Shown here: positions 42,315-49,186 of the stretch, piece by piece
Layout: each line of letters begins with the position of its first letter
How positions within the stretch are numbered: the first letter of the stretch is position 1
From: Marmoricola sp.
Lineage (GTDB): Bacteria > Actinomycetota > Actinomycetes > Propionibacteriales > Nocardioidaceae
Reading direction: 5' to 3'
DNA length: 64,000 nucleotides
Assembly: GCA_025964775.1 (NCBI GenBank)
Contig: JAOPYE010000010.1
Location: forward strand, 186,001 to 250,000
Translations under genes and position numbers: made by a program
Notes under the pieces: model-generated
Told to the model about the DNA's origin: nothing
What the model saw: only the letters and a program-made list of their open reading frames with translations
The model's database searches: none

Positions 42315-42884
42315 CTAAGGCTCAAGTGCGGCAAGCCCTTCGAAAGCGCTGGTCCGGGCGCGCTCGAGGCGCTCGATGGCACGGGCAACATGGTGCGGAA
42401 TATCAGCCGGGTCCGCGTCCTGACGTGAGGCCGTCTGTAGTGCGCCGAGCGTCAGCCCCACTTCGTGGAGCAGCGACACCAAGAGGTTGTCGGCCCAATC
42501 AACTGGGGCGGGCTGAGGTTGACCTCCGGCCGACGCGCTTGTCAAAGGGGCGGGCGTAGATGCGGTCTGAGCCTTCTGCGGCGGGGACTGTGACCGGGTA
42601 CCACTCTTGACAGCGCTTTCGACTTGAAGGGCTACCGACCATTCGTAGCGTTCCGCGATATCGACCGCCTCAGCGAGCTGGCGTTTCGCCCTCTTCCGCT
42701 CGGCCTGATAGGTGAGCTGACAGTTGCCCGGCCCAGAGCAGAAGTCGGTCGGCCTGCCGGCCCGGTCTCGCTCGGCGAGGTTGCTGCAGGTGGGCCGTTT
42801 ACACGGCAGCCCCAACTCCTGGTTCGGCTTGGGTACGTCCGGGACGAGGATGAGGCGGGTAACGCTTGCGTCGGACTCGGCCAT
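42315..42884 (-). CDS. Hypothetical protein with N-terminal Cys-rich motif
   Basis: A 189-residue protein. The N-terminal part has CKRPTCSNLAERDRAGRPTDFCSGPGNC (two CxxxxC-type pairs, about residues 26-53, here shortened), a zinc-finger-like motif with AGRP and CS typical of small actinobacterial element proteins, followed by basic ERKRAKRQL. The middle is Pro/Ala/Ser-rich and disordered, and the C-terminus is a helical segment. AGGAGG eight bases before ATG 42884 fixes the start. It overlaps no gene and is divergent from the SOS-box operon; possible nucleic-acid binding. Confidence 0.6.
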   Translation of the reverse strand: MAESDASVTRLILVPDVPKPNQELGLPCKRPTCSNLAERDRAGRPTDFCSGPGNCQLTYQAERKRAKRQLAEAVDIAERYEWSVALQVESAVKSGTRSQSPPQKAQTASTPAPLTSASAGGQPQPAPVDWADNLLVSLLHEVGLTLGALQTASRQDADPADIPHHVARAIERLERARTSAFEGLAALEP

Positions 42885-43104
42885 GAGCGTCACCTCCTGT
42901 TAACGGAATCGATCTCGTGCGGCACTAGATTCCGCACTGCCTTAAGGGCCAGTCCCAATGAGCGTGCATTCGTGCGGCATGAAACCAACATGAATATCCG
43001 ACCTAATCCGGCGTGCCTAAGCGTAGAACAAGGGACCTGATCGGCACTATGGAACGAGGCAACGCGTAGTACCAGGAACAGAACTGGCATGACACGGCAT
43101 CTGT

Positions 43105-43120
43105 TCGAACATATGTTCGA
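43105..43120. promoter_or_regulatory. LexA-type SOS box
   Basis: TCGAACATATGTTCGA is a perfect 16-bp palindrome matching the actinobacterial LexA consensus TCGAAC-N4-GTTCGA. It lies 70 bp before the first gene of the four-gene segment D operon (start 43191) and 220 bp from the divergent Cys-rich gene. It is the only such site I found in the island. LexA binding would make the operon DNA-damage-inducible. Confidence 0.8.
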
Positions 43121-43190
43121 CAAATGAAGAACTTCGGGTCACCATAAGACTGGGTGACGCGGGACTCGAACAGCGAGAGGATCAACGCGT

Positions 43191-43706
43191 GTGGCGACGA
43201 GGGAGCAGGTGAAGATGGAAGCGGAGGTTCTCCGTCCCGGACCGGTCGTAGGCACAGGCCAGCGTGCGCTGGCCCTGCAGACCGCCACTTTGGCCACGCG
43301 TCTGAGCAGTTATGTATCCGTGGCGTCGGCTCTGTTCCACGGCCTCTCGCGAGAAGGCGTCGACCCCGAACGGCTCCAGGGCCAGCGCCGGCGGGCGCGC
43401 GAACTGGCCATGCTCATCCGGGAGATCGAGCATGCCGACGTAACGAGCTTGTACGAAACGAGCCAGCTGGTTCCCCGAAGGCTGTGGAGCGACGTGCGCG
43501 GAGCCTTGAACATTCCAGAGGACCTCGACGCGACCCTCTTGAAGCTCCTGAAGAAGATCGACGATCGGACGTTTGATACTGCCGAGATGGCTGCGCAAGC
43601 AGCCACTATGAAGCGCCTCGCGCAGCGCCTCCAAGAGGCTGGACGGGGCGAAATCAGCGCCGCGCTGGAAGACTCCCACGAGGTCCTGACAACACCAAGC
43701 GTGTAG
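43191..43706 (+). CDS. Helical protein, first gene of SOS-linked operon
   Basis: A 171-residue, largely alpha-helical, charged protein (LATRLSSYVSVASALFHGLS, LQGQRRRARELAMLIREIEH, LDATLLKLLKKIDDRTF). No membrane segment, no catalytic motif recognised. The GTG start at 43191 has an AGAGG about ten bases upstream. It is separated from the metallopeptidase-like gene by 76 bp that include a dyad (43731-43748), so it may be a separately tuned member, such as a sensor or an antitoxin-like inhibitor of the downstream genes; this is inference. Confidence 0.65.
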   Translation: MATREQVKMEAEVLRPGPVVGTGQRALALQTATLATRLSSYVSVASALFHGLSREGVDPERLQGQRRRARELAMLIREIEHADVTSLYETSQLVPRRLWSDVRGALNIPEDLDATLLKLLKKIDDRTFDTAEMAAQAATMKRLAQRLQEAGRGEISAALEDSHEVLTTPSV

Positions 43707-43730
43707 GTCCCACCATTTGGGCTGACCGCA

Positions 43731-43748
43731 GGCAACATTGTGGTTGCC
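43731..43748. promoter_or_regulatory. Inverted repeat GGCAAC-N6-GTTGCC
   Basis: GGCAAC (43731-43736) and GTTGCC (43743-43748) lie 35 bp before the metallopeptidase-like start, in the only sizeable gap inside the operon. It could be an operator for a secondary promoter or a mild hairpin attenuating the downstream genes. Confidence 0.4.
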
Positions 43749-43782
43749 AACCTGCTAGTCATCACACCTTGGGACCCCATAC

Positions 43783-45195
43783 ATGTTCGAGCAGCTCCTC
43801 GTGCTTTCCAGCGCGGCTGACGTGCGTGAGCGCTTCTTGCGCATGCTCGCCGGCCTCGATGAGGCGAGCGCTGCGGCCGACGCAGGCACGAGGACAGTGC
43901 TCCAGACCTACCGAGGTCGCGTCAGCGAACTCCTCGTCGAGCAGCAGGGAATCCTGGCTGATCACATCGAGGGCCTTCGAGCCGGGTTCGGCGACCAGCC
44001 CAGCGAGTGGCCTCCAGGCGAGCTCGGGGAGATGAGTGCAGCGACCGTCGCCATGTTCGACCTGCTGTCCATCCAGCACTACGAGGTGGCCACACACTTG
44101 CCAGGGCGATCGGCCGCCCGCGAAGACCTCCTGTACCTGCTCATGCGCTCGATGCGATTCTCGTTGATGAGTCGCGAACACACCCGACTCCTCAGCGTCC
44201 AGGAGTCGCGGATGCTGACATGGGAGGCGACGCGCTTCACTCAGCTACAAGCAGACGGCCCCAGCGCCGCGGCGATCGCCGTCCCCTGGTTGGAGACCCT
44301 CACCCCTCTACGTTGGCCCTTGGCAGTCCACGAGCTCGGCCACTACTTCCTGCCTGACGCGGCGCTTGTGTACCCGAACGTCCTCCGCATCGCCCAGGAC
44401 CACGGATGGCGCGAGGCCGACTTGACGAGCTTCAAGGAGATCGTCGCGGACGCGATCGCTCAAGGTGCACTCGGTGATGCGTACGCGTACGCGCTGGCTC
44501 GCGAGGGCTACCTGCTTTCGTACAAGACCCACCAGGGTGGGGGTGTCTCCGTGGCGGACCGCCTCCGGCTCCTCGGCGGCCCGATCGCCCTTATCGACAA
44601 CTTGCCGTCCGTCTGGCGTCTGGACGAACGCTCGCCTGTGCCTACTTCAGGGTCCAAGCCGCCCGCACCTCCCCCAGACCCGACGGAGGAGGACGAGCGC
44701 GCCAAGATGCGTGCCGAGGCGCTCAAGCTCGTCGGCGAGCCATCGACCAACGATCCCGAACGGGTTGCTGAGGCCCGCCAGTTGATATCCCGCGGTGAGC
44801 CACCGACCGCCGTATTGAGTTCGCGCGCTCGTAGTGTCGACGGTCTCATGGGTCTCGTCGAAGCGCTCGACGAAGCTCACCAGTCGCCGGTCTCGCGCCT
44901 TACGCCTGAGCAGGTTGGTGACCTTACTAACCTGGCCGTGCACCGCCCGCTAACTGACGGGGAGATCCTTGAGGCTGCCTGGCTGGAAGACTGTGAGCGC
45001 GATCCGACGCAGTTGTTGGACAGCCTGTGTGGCGCTCTGGACGACAAGACCATCCACGAGGCGATGCGCGACGTCGTCGAACGTGACACCTGGCTCGCTC
45101 GTGCGCTCCAGTCTGCCGCCGTTCACCGGTGGGTCGACGATGGCGAGCGCCTCGATGCACAGCAGCGCGTGGCCGTCGGTCAGGAGTTGGCATGA
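43783..45195 (+). CDS. HELGH zinc-metallopeptidase-like protein
   Basis: A 470-residue cytosolic protein. The zincin motif HELGH is at residues 183-187 (WPLAVHELGHYFLPD), with a likely third ligand E219 in FKEIVADAIAQGAL, 32 residues downstream, the gluzincin spacing, and D223. A helical N-terminal domain (1-170) and a charged, partly disordered segment (about 285-330, APPPDPTEEDERAK) followed by a helical C-terminus flank it. No signal peptide. Its stop overlaps the dCTP-deaminase-family start by ATGA, so the proteins are made in fixed ratio. Proteolysis of a host or phage target triggered by nucleotide signalling is plausible but unproven. Confidence 0.7.
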   Translation: MFEQLLVLSSAADVRERFLRMLAGLDEASAAADAGTRTVLQTYRGRVSELLVEQQGILADHIEGLRAGFGDQPSEWPPGELGEMSAATVAMFDLLSIQHYEVATHLPGRSAAREDLLYLLMRSMRFSLMSREHTRLLSVQESRMLTWEATRFTQLQADGPSAAAIAVPWLETLTPLRWPLAVHELGHYFLPDAALVYPNVLRIAQDHGWREADLTSFKEIVADAIAQGALGDAYAYALAREGYLLSYKTHQGGGVSVADRLRLLGGPIALIDNLPSVWRLDERSPVPTSGSKPPAPPPDPTEEDERAKMRAEALKLVGEPSTNDPERVAEARQLISRGEPPTAVLSSRARSVDGLMGLVEALDEAHQSPVSRLTPEQVGDLTNLAVHRPLTDGEILEAAWLEDCERDPTQLLDSLCGALDDKTIHEAMRDVVERDTWLARALQSAAVHRWVDDGERLDAQQRVAVGQELA

Positions 45196-46163
45196 CGACG
45201 ACCATGGGGCCGGTGGAGCCGGTGGAGCCGGCCGAGGACCCAGGGTTGGCAGAGGCTCAAGAACGGCTCGCGGCCGGCCACGACCACGCGCTGGAAAGCA
45301 GCCCGCTCGGCAGCCTTGCCTTGATACGGCGGATGCTGCTCCCACCTGAGCACCCGAGTCGGCTGGTCATCAGCCCGATCGTAAACGATCGCCAGATCGG
45401 GACGAGTAGTATCGACGTACGCTTGGGGACCGAGTGGGAGGCCATGCGTCCCTACCGGTTCGGCGCTATGGATCCGGGCGAGAACCCAGAGTCGGCTGCT
45501 GAACTGTTGAGGAACGGTGTCGAGGAGTTTCGGCTCACCGCCGGCCAGCGCCACGGGGTGGTGCTGCACCCCGATGAGTTACTGCTGGCACTGACCCTTG
45601 AGTTTATGCACCTACCCGGCGATCTGTGCGGCCGGCTCGAGGGGCGCAGTACCTGGGCTCGTCAGGGCCTCCAGGTACACGCGACGGCGGGGATGGTCGA
45701 TGCCGGTTTCAAGGGCTACCTCACTCTTGAACTACAGAACACGGGCCGCGTGCCACTCGTGTTGTACCCCGGCCTTCGAGTCGCCCAGATGGCCTTCCAC
45801 CCGGTGACGATGACTGCCTACTCCTACCAGGCGAAGCCTCACGCCGGATACAGCGGTCAGTCGCGTGCACGGTCGCGCTTCGTTTACGAGCCCGAGCACA
45901 GGTTCCGCTACGCATACATGGAGCACGAAAAGCAGGCCGAGCGTGAGCGCCTCGAGGCCCGGCATCAGATCGCGCCCGCGGGCGACGATGAACAGACTGC
46001 GGTGCTGGCTGAGTCAGCAAACTCACCTGCGGCAGGGGCGGTTCCACCCGAAGGGGGCAGGCAGGTGCTCCTAAGAGCGTCGGACCCGGGGGCCACCCCT
46101 GCAACTGACAGCGACCCTGGCGAGGGTCACAAGGACGGCGACAAGGCCGGCGATGTCGGATAG
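45192..46163 (+). CDS. dCTP deaminase/dUTPase-family protein with C-terminal extension
   Basis: A 323-residue protein of the trimeric dCTP-deaminase fold. SPIVNDRQIGTSSIDVRLG (61-79) is the family N-terminal strand; GRSTWARQGL (151-160) carries the conserved Ser and Arg; VDAGFKG (169-175) has the conserved Asp; LTLELQNTG (177-185) has the catalytic-type E180. The C-terminal HAGYSGQSRARSRF matches the nucleotide-phosphate lid. N-terminal 40 residues and C-terminal about 80 acidic residues are extensions absent from housekeeping Dcd. dCTP deaminases can protect bacteria by depleting dCTP. It is translationally coupled to the metallopeptidase-like gene upstream and overlaps the DAC-like gene by 11 bases. 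Confidence 0.8.
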   Translation: MTTTMGPVEPVEPAEDPGLAEAQERLAAGHDHALESSPLGSLALIRRMLLPPEHPSRLVISPIVNDRQIGTSSIDVRLGTEWEAMRPYRFGAMDPGENPESAAELLRNGVEEFRLTAGQRHGVVLHPDELLLALTLEFMHLPGDLCGRLEGRSTWARQGLQVHATAGMVDAGFKGYLTLELQNTGRVPLVLYPGLRVAQMAFHPVTMTAYSYQAKPHAGYSGQSRARSRFVYEPEHRFRYAYMEHEKQAERERLEARHQIAPAGDDEQTAVLAESANSPAAGAVPPEGGRQVLLRASDPGATPATDSDPGEGHKDGDKAGDVG

Positions 46164-47427
46164 GAACGACGTCGCTCAGCGGTTCGCCGAACGACTGGAA
46201 CATCGCCGTGAGCGCATGCGGGCAGAACTCGAGCAGGAGGACGTCCCCATCCTCGGGGGCGCGCGATACCCCGACAAACTCGCCGGCGAGGCGGTAGCTG
46301 TGGACGCGATGCTGCTGGAAGAGATCGTCTACGCGCGGCACGCGCCTGTCCATGAGGGATTGCGCCCACGGTACGGGTGTGTGCTTGTCGCGGACCTGGG
46401 TGAACTTGGCGCCGATGAGAAGTCGGCCCTACGCGAGATCGTCGATCACGATGTGTGGAGTATGCGTCCAATGGTGGACGGCTCCTCGACGATGCTGGTG
46501 CGCGACCTGACCGGCGGTCTCGGGATCATCCCCGTCGAGGTCGAGGACGAGTTGGCACTCGTCGACTTCCTGTCCCGAATGCGAGGTGTCTCCGTTCAAC
46601 GGCTCGCCGATGGGCGGCTCCGCCTCGGCACTCGCGCGGGCATCGCGTTGAACGACGGCGGCGACTGGTCGCTCCGCCCGGCGACGGGATCGGTCATCCG
46701 CAGCCTGACAGGCGAGCTTGCACTGCCCGATGGCTCGGCCTCGCGATTGGAGCGGATGCGCGAGATCGGGCGTCTGCTCGAGCTCTGCTACCACGGCCTT
46801 AGCCCCAACGGGATCGGCGCGACGATTATCGTCAACCTGAACGGAGAGGCTGCAGACCTGTACGGGGGAATCTCGGACAAGGGCGCTGTGCCAGCAATGG
46901 CATTGAACGTCTTTCGACGTGAGGACCAGGTCTTGCTGCGGAACATGCTCGCCTACGAGGACGGAGCGTGTCTGGTCGATGCCGATGGCGGGCTGGCGCA
47001 CTATGCCTCAAAGCTCAAGTTCAGCGACAAAGCCGTCGACGTAGCTTCCGAACACGGCGGGTCTCGACACACGTCAGCCAAGCGGTTCAGCTTCGACCAC
47101 CCGGGGGCGCTCGCAGTGGTCGTCTCCGCCGACGGACCCATCACGCTGTTCTGCGGCGGCAGTGCGCTGGCCCGCATCGACACCTCGTCTGCACGCCCTT
47201 CCTGGCTGTCGACGTCGCCCGCGGACGTCCGAATGCGCGTTGAGAACGCCAACGAGGCGGTGATTTGCGCACGGTGCGGCACCTCGTATCGGGTCTCCCT
47301 GGTTCTCGACGAAGAAACGGGTACCAGGATCGAGGTGACATGTGTGGTCTGCAACGAGGTCGTCTTTTCCCGGGATGGAGTACTGGACTGCAGGCCCCGG
47401 GTCGTGCGTCCCTGGGAGGAAGAGTGA
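46153..47427 (+). CDS. DAC (DisA/CdaA-like) nucleotide domain protein with zinc ribbon
   Basis: A 424-residue protein. An N-terminal domain (1-200) of unknown fold is followed by a DAC-like domain (about 215-345): GIGATIIVNLNGEA, then EDGACLVDADGGL with the DGA motif (270-272), then GGSRHTSAKRF with RH (305-306), then GALAVVVSADGPITLFCGG, corresponding to DGA, GTRHRAA and VVSEE of diadenylate cyclases. The third Arg of RHR is Thr, so synthase activity is uncertain and a sensor role is possible. The C-terminus is a zinc ribbon (C372-x2-C375 and C397-x2-C400). It is the last gene of the operon and ends ten bases before the truncated integrase. Confidence 0.7.
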   Translation: MSDRNDVAQRFAERLEHRRERMRAELEQEDVPILGGARYPDKLAGEAVAVDAMLLEEIVYARHAPVHEGLRPRYGCVLVADLGELGADEKSALREIVDHDVWSMRPMVDGSSTMLVRDLTGGLGIIPVEVEDELALVDFLSRMRGVSVQRLADGRLRLGTRAGIALNDGGDWSLRPATGSVIRSLTGELALPDGSASRLERMREIGRLLELCYHGLSPNGIGATIIVNLNGEAADLYGGISDKGAVPAMALNVFRREDQVLLRNMLAYEDGACLVDADGGLAHYASKLKFSDKAVDVASEHGGSRHTSAKRFSFDHPGALAVVVSADGPITLFCGGSALARIDTSSARPSWLSTSPADVRMRVENANEAVICARCGTSYRVSLVLDEETGTRIEVTCVVCNEVVFSRDGVLDCRPRVVRPWEEE

Positions 47428-47436
47428 GCATCGCAC

Positions 47437-47676
47437 GCTGTACTGGAGCTGGCGGCACTAACTCCACGAGCTTCGGCACTACTACGCCAGTGGACTGATC
47501 GCGGCCGGATGCGACGTCGTGACAGTCCAACGGCCATGGGCCACGCATCGGCTACAACCACGCTGAACACGTACGCGCACCTATGGCCCAAGGTCGAGGA
47601 CAAGACGAGAGCAGCCGCGTTGGAAATGGCGGCGGCAGTTCTTGCCACGCGTCTGCCACGCGTCCGGGCCGACTAG
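47437..47676 (+). pseudogene. Tyrosine integrase remnant (truncated, frameshifted)
   Basis: Closely similar to the end of the intact integrase (39328-39541), continuing LHELRHYYASGLIAA to a TAG at 47674-47676 before R5. One G is missing near 47533 (CAACGG-CCATGGG compared with CAGCGGGCCATGGG), shifting the frame, and about 330 codons are gone at the 5' side, with a small deletion after TGGCGG. His/Arg, GH and Tyr codons survive across the two frames. It marks the right end of segment D. Confidence 0.88.
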
Positions 47677-47718
47677 GCCTCTGACCTGCACAAACGTGTC
47701 GACTCAGTAGTACCAGGG
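47643..47718. repeat. att-like repeat R5 (right boundary at menB 3' end)
   Basis: The core CTCAGTAGTACCAGGG (47703-47718) covers the menB stop and last codons (Pro-Trp-Tyr-Tyr-stop). TGCCAC-N5-TGCCAC is at 47643-47659 (-70) inside the integrase remnant and GACCTGC at 47683 (-30). On the menB side neither the +59 nor the +115 element occurs, so this is the outer right junction with the chromosome. Confidence 0.85.
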
Positions 47719-48639
47719 ATACGGCGACCAGTCCGGGTCGCGCTTCTCCAGGAACTGGTCGCGCCCTTCCTGGGCCTCGTCGGTCATGTACGCCAGCCGG
47801 GTGGTCTCACCGGCGAAGAGCTGCTGGCCGACCAGGCCGTCGTCGATGAGGTTGAACGAGTACTTGAGCATCCGCTGGGCCGTCGGGCTCTTGCCGTTGA
47901 TGACCCGGCCCCACTCGAGGCCGGTCTTCTCCAGCTCGGCGTGCGGGACCGCTCGGTTGACCGTGCCCATCCGGACGCCGTCGTCGGCCGAGTACTCGGC
48001 GCCCAGGAAGAAGATCTCGCGGGCGATCTTCTGACCGACCTGGCGTGCCAGGTAGGCCGATCCGAAACCCCCGTCGAACGAACCCACGTCGGCGTCGGTC
48101 TGCTTGAAGCGCCCGTGCTCGGCGCTCGCCAGGGTCAGGTCGCTGACCACGTGCAGCGAGTGGCCGCCTCCAGCCGCCCAGCCGTTGACCAGGCTGATCA
48201 CGACCTTCGGCATGAAGCGGATGATGCGCTGGCACTCGAGGATGTGCAGCCGTGCCATCTTCGCCTTGTCGATCGGGTTGGGGGGCGCTCCCGCGTCGAC
48301 ATGACCGTCGAGCTCGTACTGGTACCCGGCCTTGCCGCGGATGCGCTGGTCGCCTCCGGTGCAGAACGCGTGCTTGCCGTTCTTCACGCTGGGACCGTTG
48401 CCGGTGAGCAGGACACAGCCCACGTCGCCCCAGGTGCGCGCGTGCTCCAGGGCGCGCAGCAGCTCGTCGACGGTGTGCGGCCTGAAGGCGTTGAGCACGT
48501 CGGGCCGGTCGAACGCGATCCGGACCGTGCCGTGCGCTTTCGCACGGTGGTACGTCAGGTCGGTCAGGTCCTCGAACCCGCCGACGTCGTCCCAGTCGGC
48601 CGGGTCGAAGATGTCCGAGACTCCGTCGAGTGCGCTCAT
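47704..48639 (-). CDS. menB: 1,4-dihydroxy-2-naphthoyl-CoA synthase
   Basis: A 311-residue crotonase-fold enzyme. The oxyanion-hole segments are KHAFCTGGDQRIRG and NGWAAGGGHSLHVVSDLTLA, with the MenB-specific QTDADVGSFDGGFGSAYLAR and C-terminal FLEKRDPDWSPYPWYY. It closes the second ring of menaquinone from o-succinylbenzoyl-CoA. The gene is intact, but its 3' end is the integration site used by the island elements: the att core spans the last codons and stop, and is restored by each insertion. It is divergent from a deazaflavin-type reductase gene. Confidence 0.95.
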   Translation of the reverse strand: MSALDGVSDIFDPADWDDVGGFEDLTDLTYHRAKAHGTVRIAFDRPDVLNAFRPHTVDELLRALEHARTWGDVGCVLLTGNGPSVKNGKHAFCTGGDQRIRGKAGYQYELDGHVDAGAPPNPIDKAKMARLHILECQRIIRFMPKVVISLVNGWAAGGGHSLHVVSDLTLASAEHGRFKQTDADVGSFDGGFGSAYLARQVGQKIAREIFFLGAEYSADDGVRMGTVNRAVPHAELEKTGLEWGRVINGKSPTAQRMLKYSFNLIDDGLVGQQLFAGETTRLAYMTDEAQEGRDQFLEKRDPDWSPYPWYY

Positions 48640-48742
48640 GCGGGCAATCTATCGGGGGGTTTCGAGACAGGCGCTGCGCGCCTTCCTCAACCACCGTGGT
48701 GGGGGCTGGAATCGGTGTGGCCTGCCCGTTGTTGTGGCTGAC

Positions 48743-49186
48743 ATGACGCTTCAAGGAACGTATGTCCCCAGCAAGGCGGCCTGGGTCCGCGAGCAGGTCG
48801 AGGCCTTCGAGGCCTCGAACGGCAGCGAAGCGAACACGCTGCGCGACAGCGGCGACCCGATCGTCGTGATCACCTCGGTCGGCGCCCACTCCGGCAACCT
48901 GCGCAAGAACCCGGTGATGCGGGTCGAGCGCGGCGGCCAGTACGTCGCGATCGCCTCCAAGGGCGGCGCGCCCGAGCAGCCCGAGTGGTACTACAACTTC
49001 ATCGCCCATCCCGAGGTCGACCTCCAGGACGGCGCGCTCCGGAAGACCTACAGCGTCCGGATCCTCGACGGTGACGAACGGGCCGACTGGTGGCAGCACG
49101 CCGTGGACACCTGGCCGACCTACGCGTCGTACCAGCTGAAGACCGACCGCGAGATCCCGGTCTTCCTGCTCACGCCGATCGACTGA
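48743..49186 (+). CDS. F420/deazaflavin-dependent nitroreductase-family protein (Ddn-like)
   Basis: A 147-residue split-barrel protein. IVVITSVGAHSGNLRKNPVMRV is the Ddn-family signature (GxxSGxxRxxPxM), followed by YVAIASKGGAPEQPEWYYNF and the IPVFLLTPID end. Such proteins use reduced F420 to reduce quinones or nitroaromatics. It is divergent from menB, so a role in menaquinone handling is possible. It ends one base before the convergent recD gene. Confidence 0.88.
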   Translation: MTLQGTYVPSKAAWVREQVEAFEASNGSEANTLRDSGDPIVVITSVGAHSGNLRKNPVMRVERGGQYVAIASKGGAPEQPEWYYNFIAHPEVDLQDGALRKTYSVRILDGDERADWWQHAVDTWPTYASYQLKTDREIPVFLLTPID

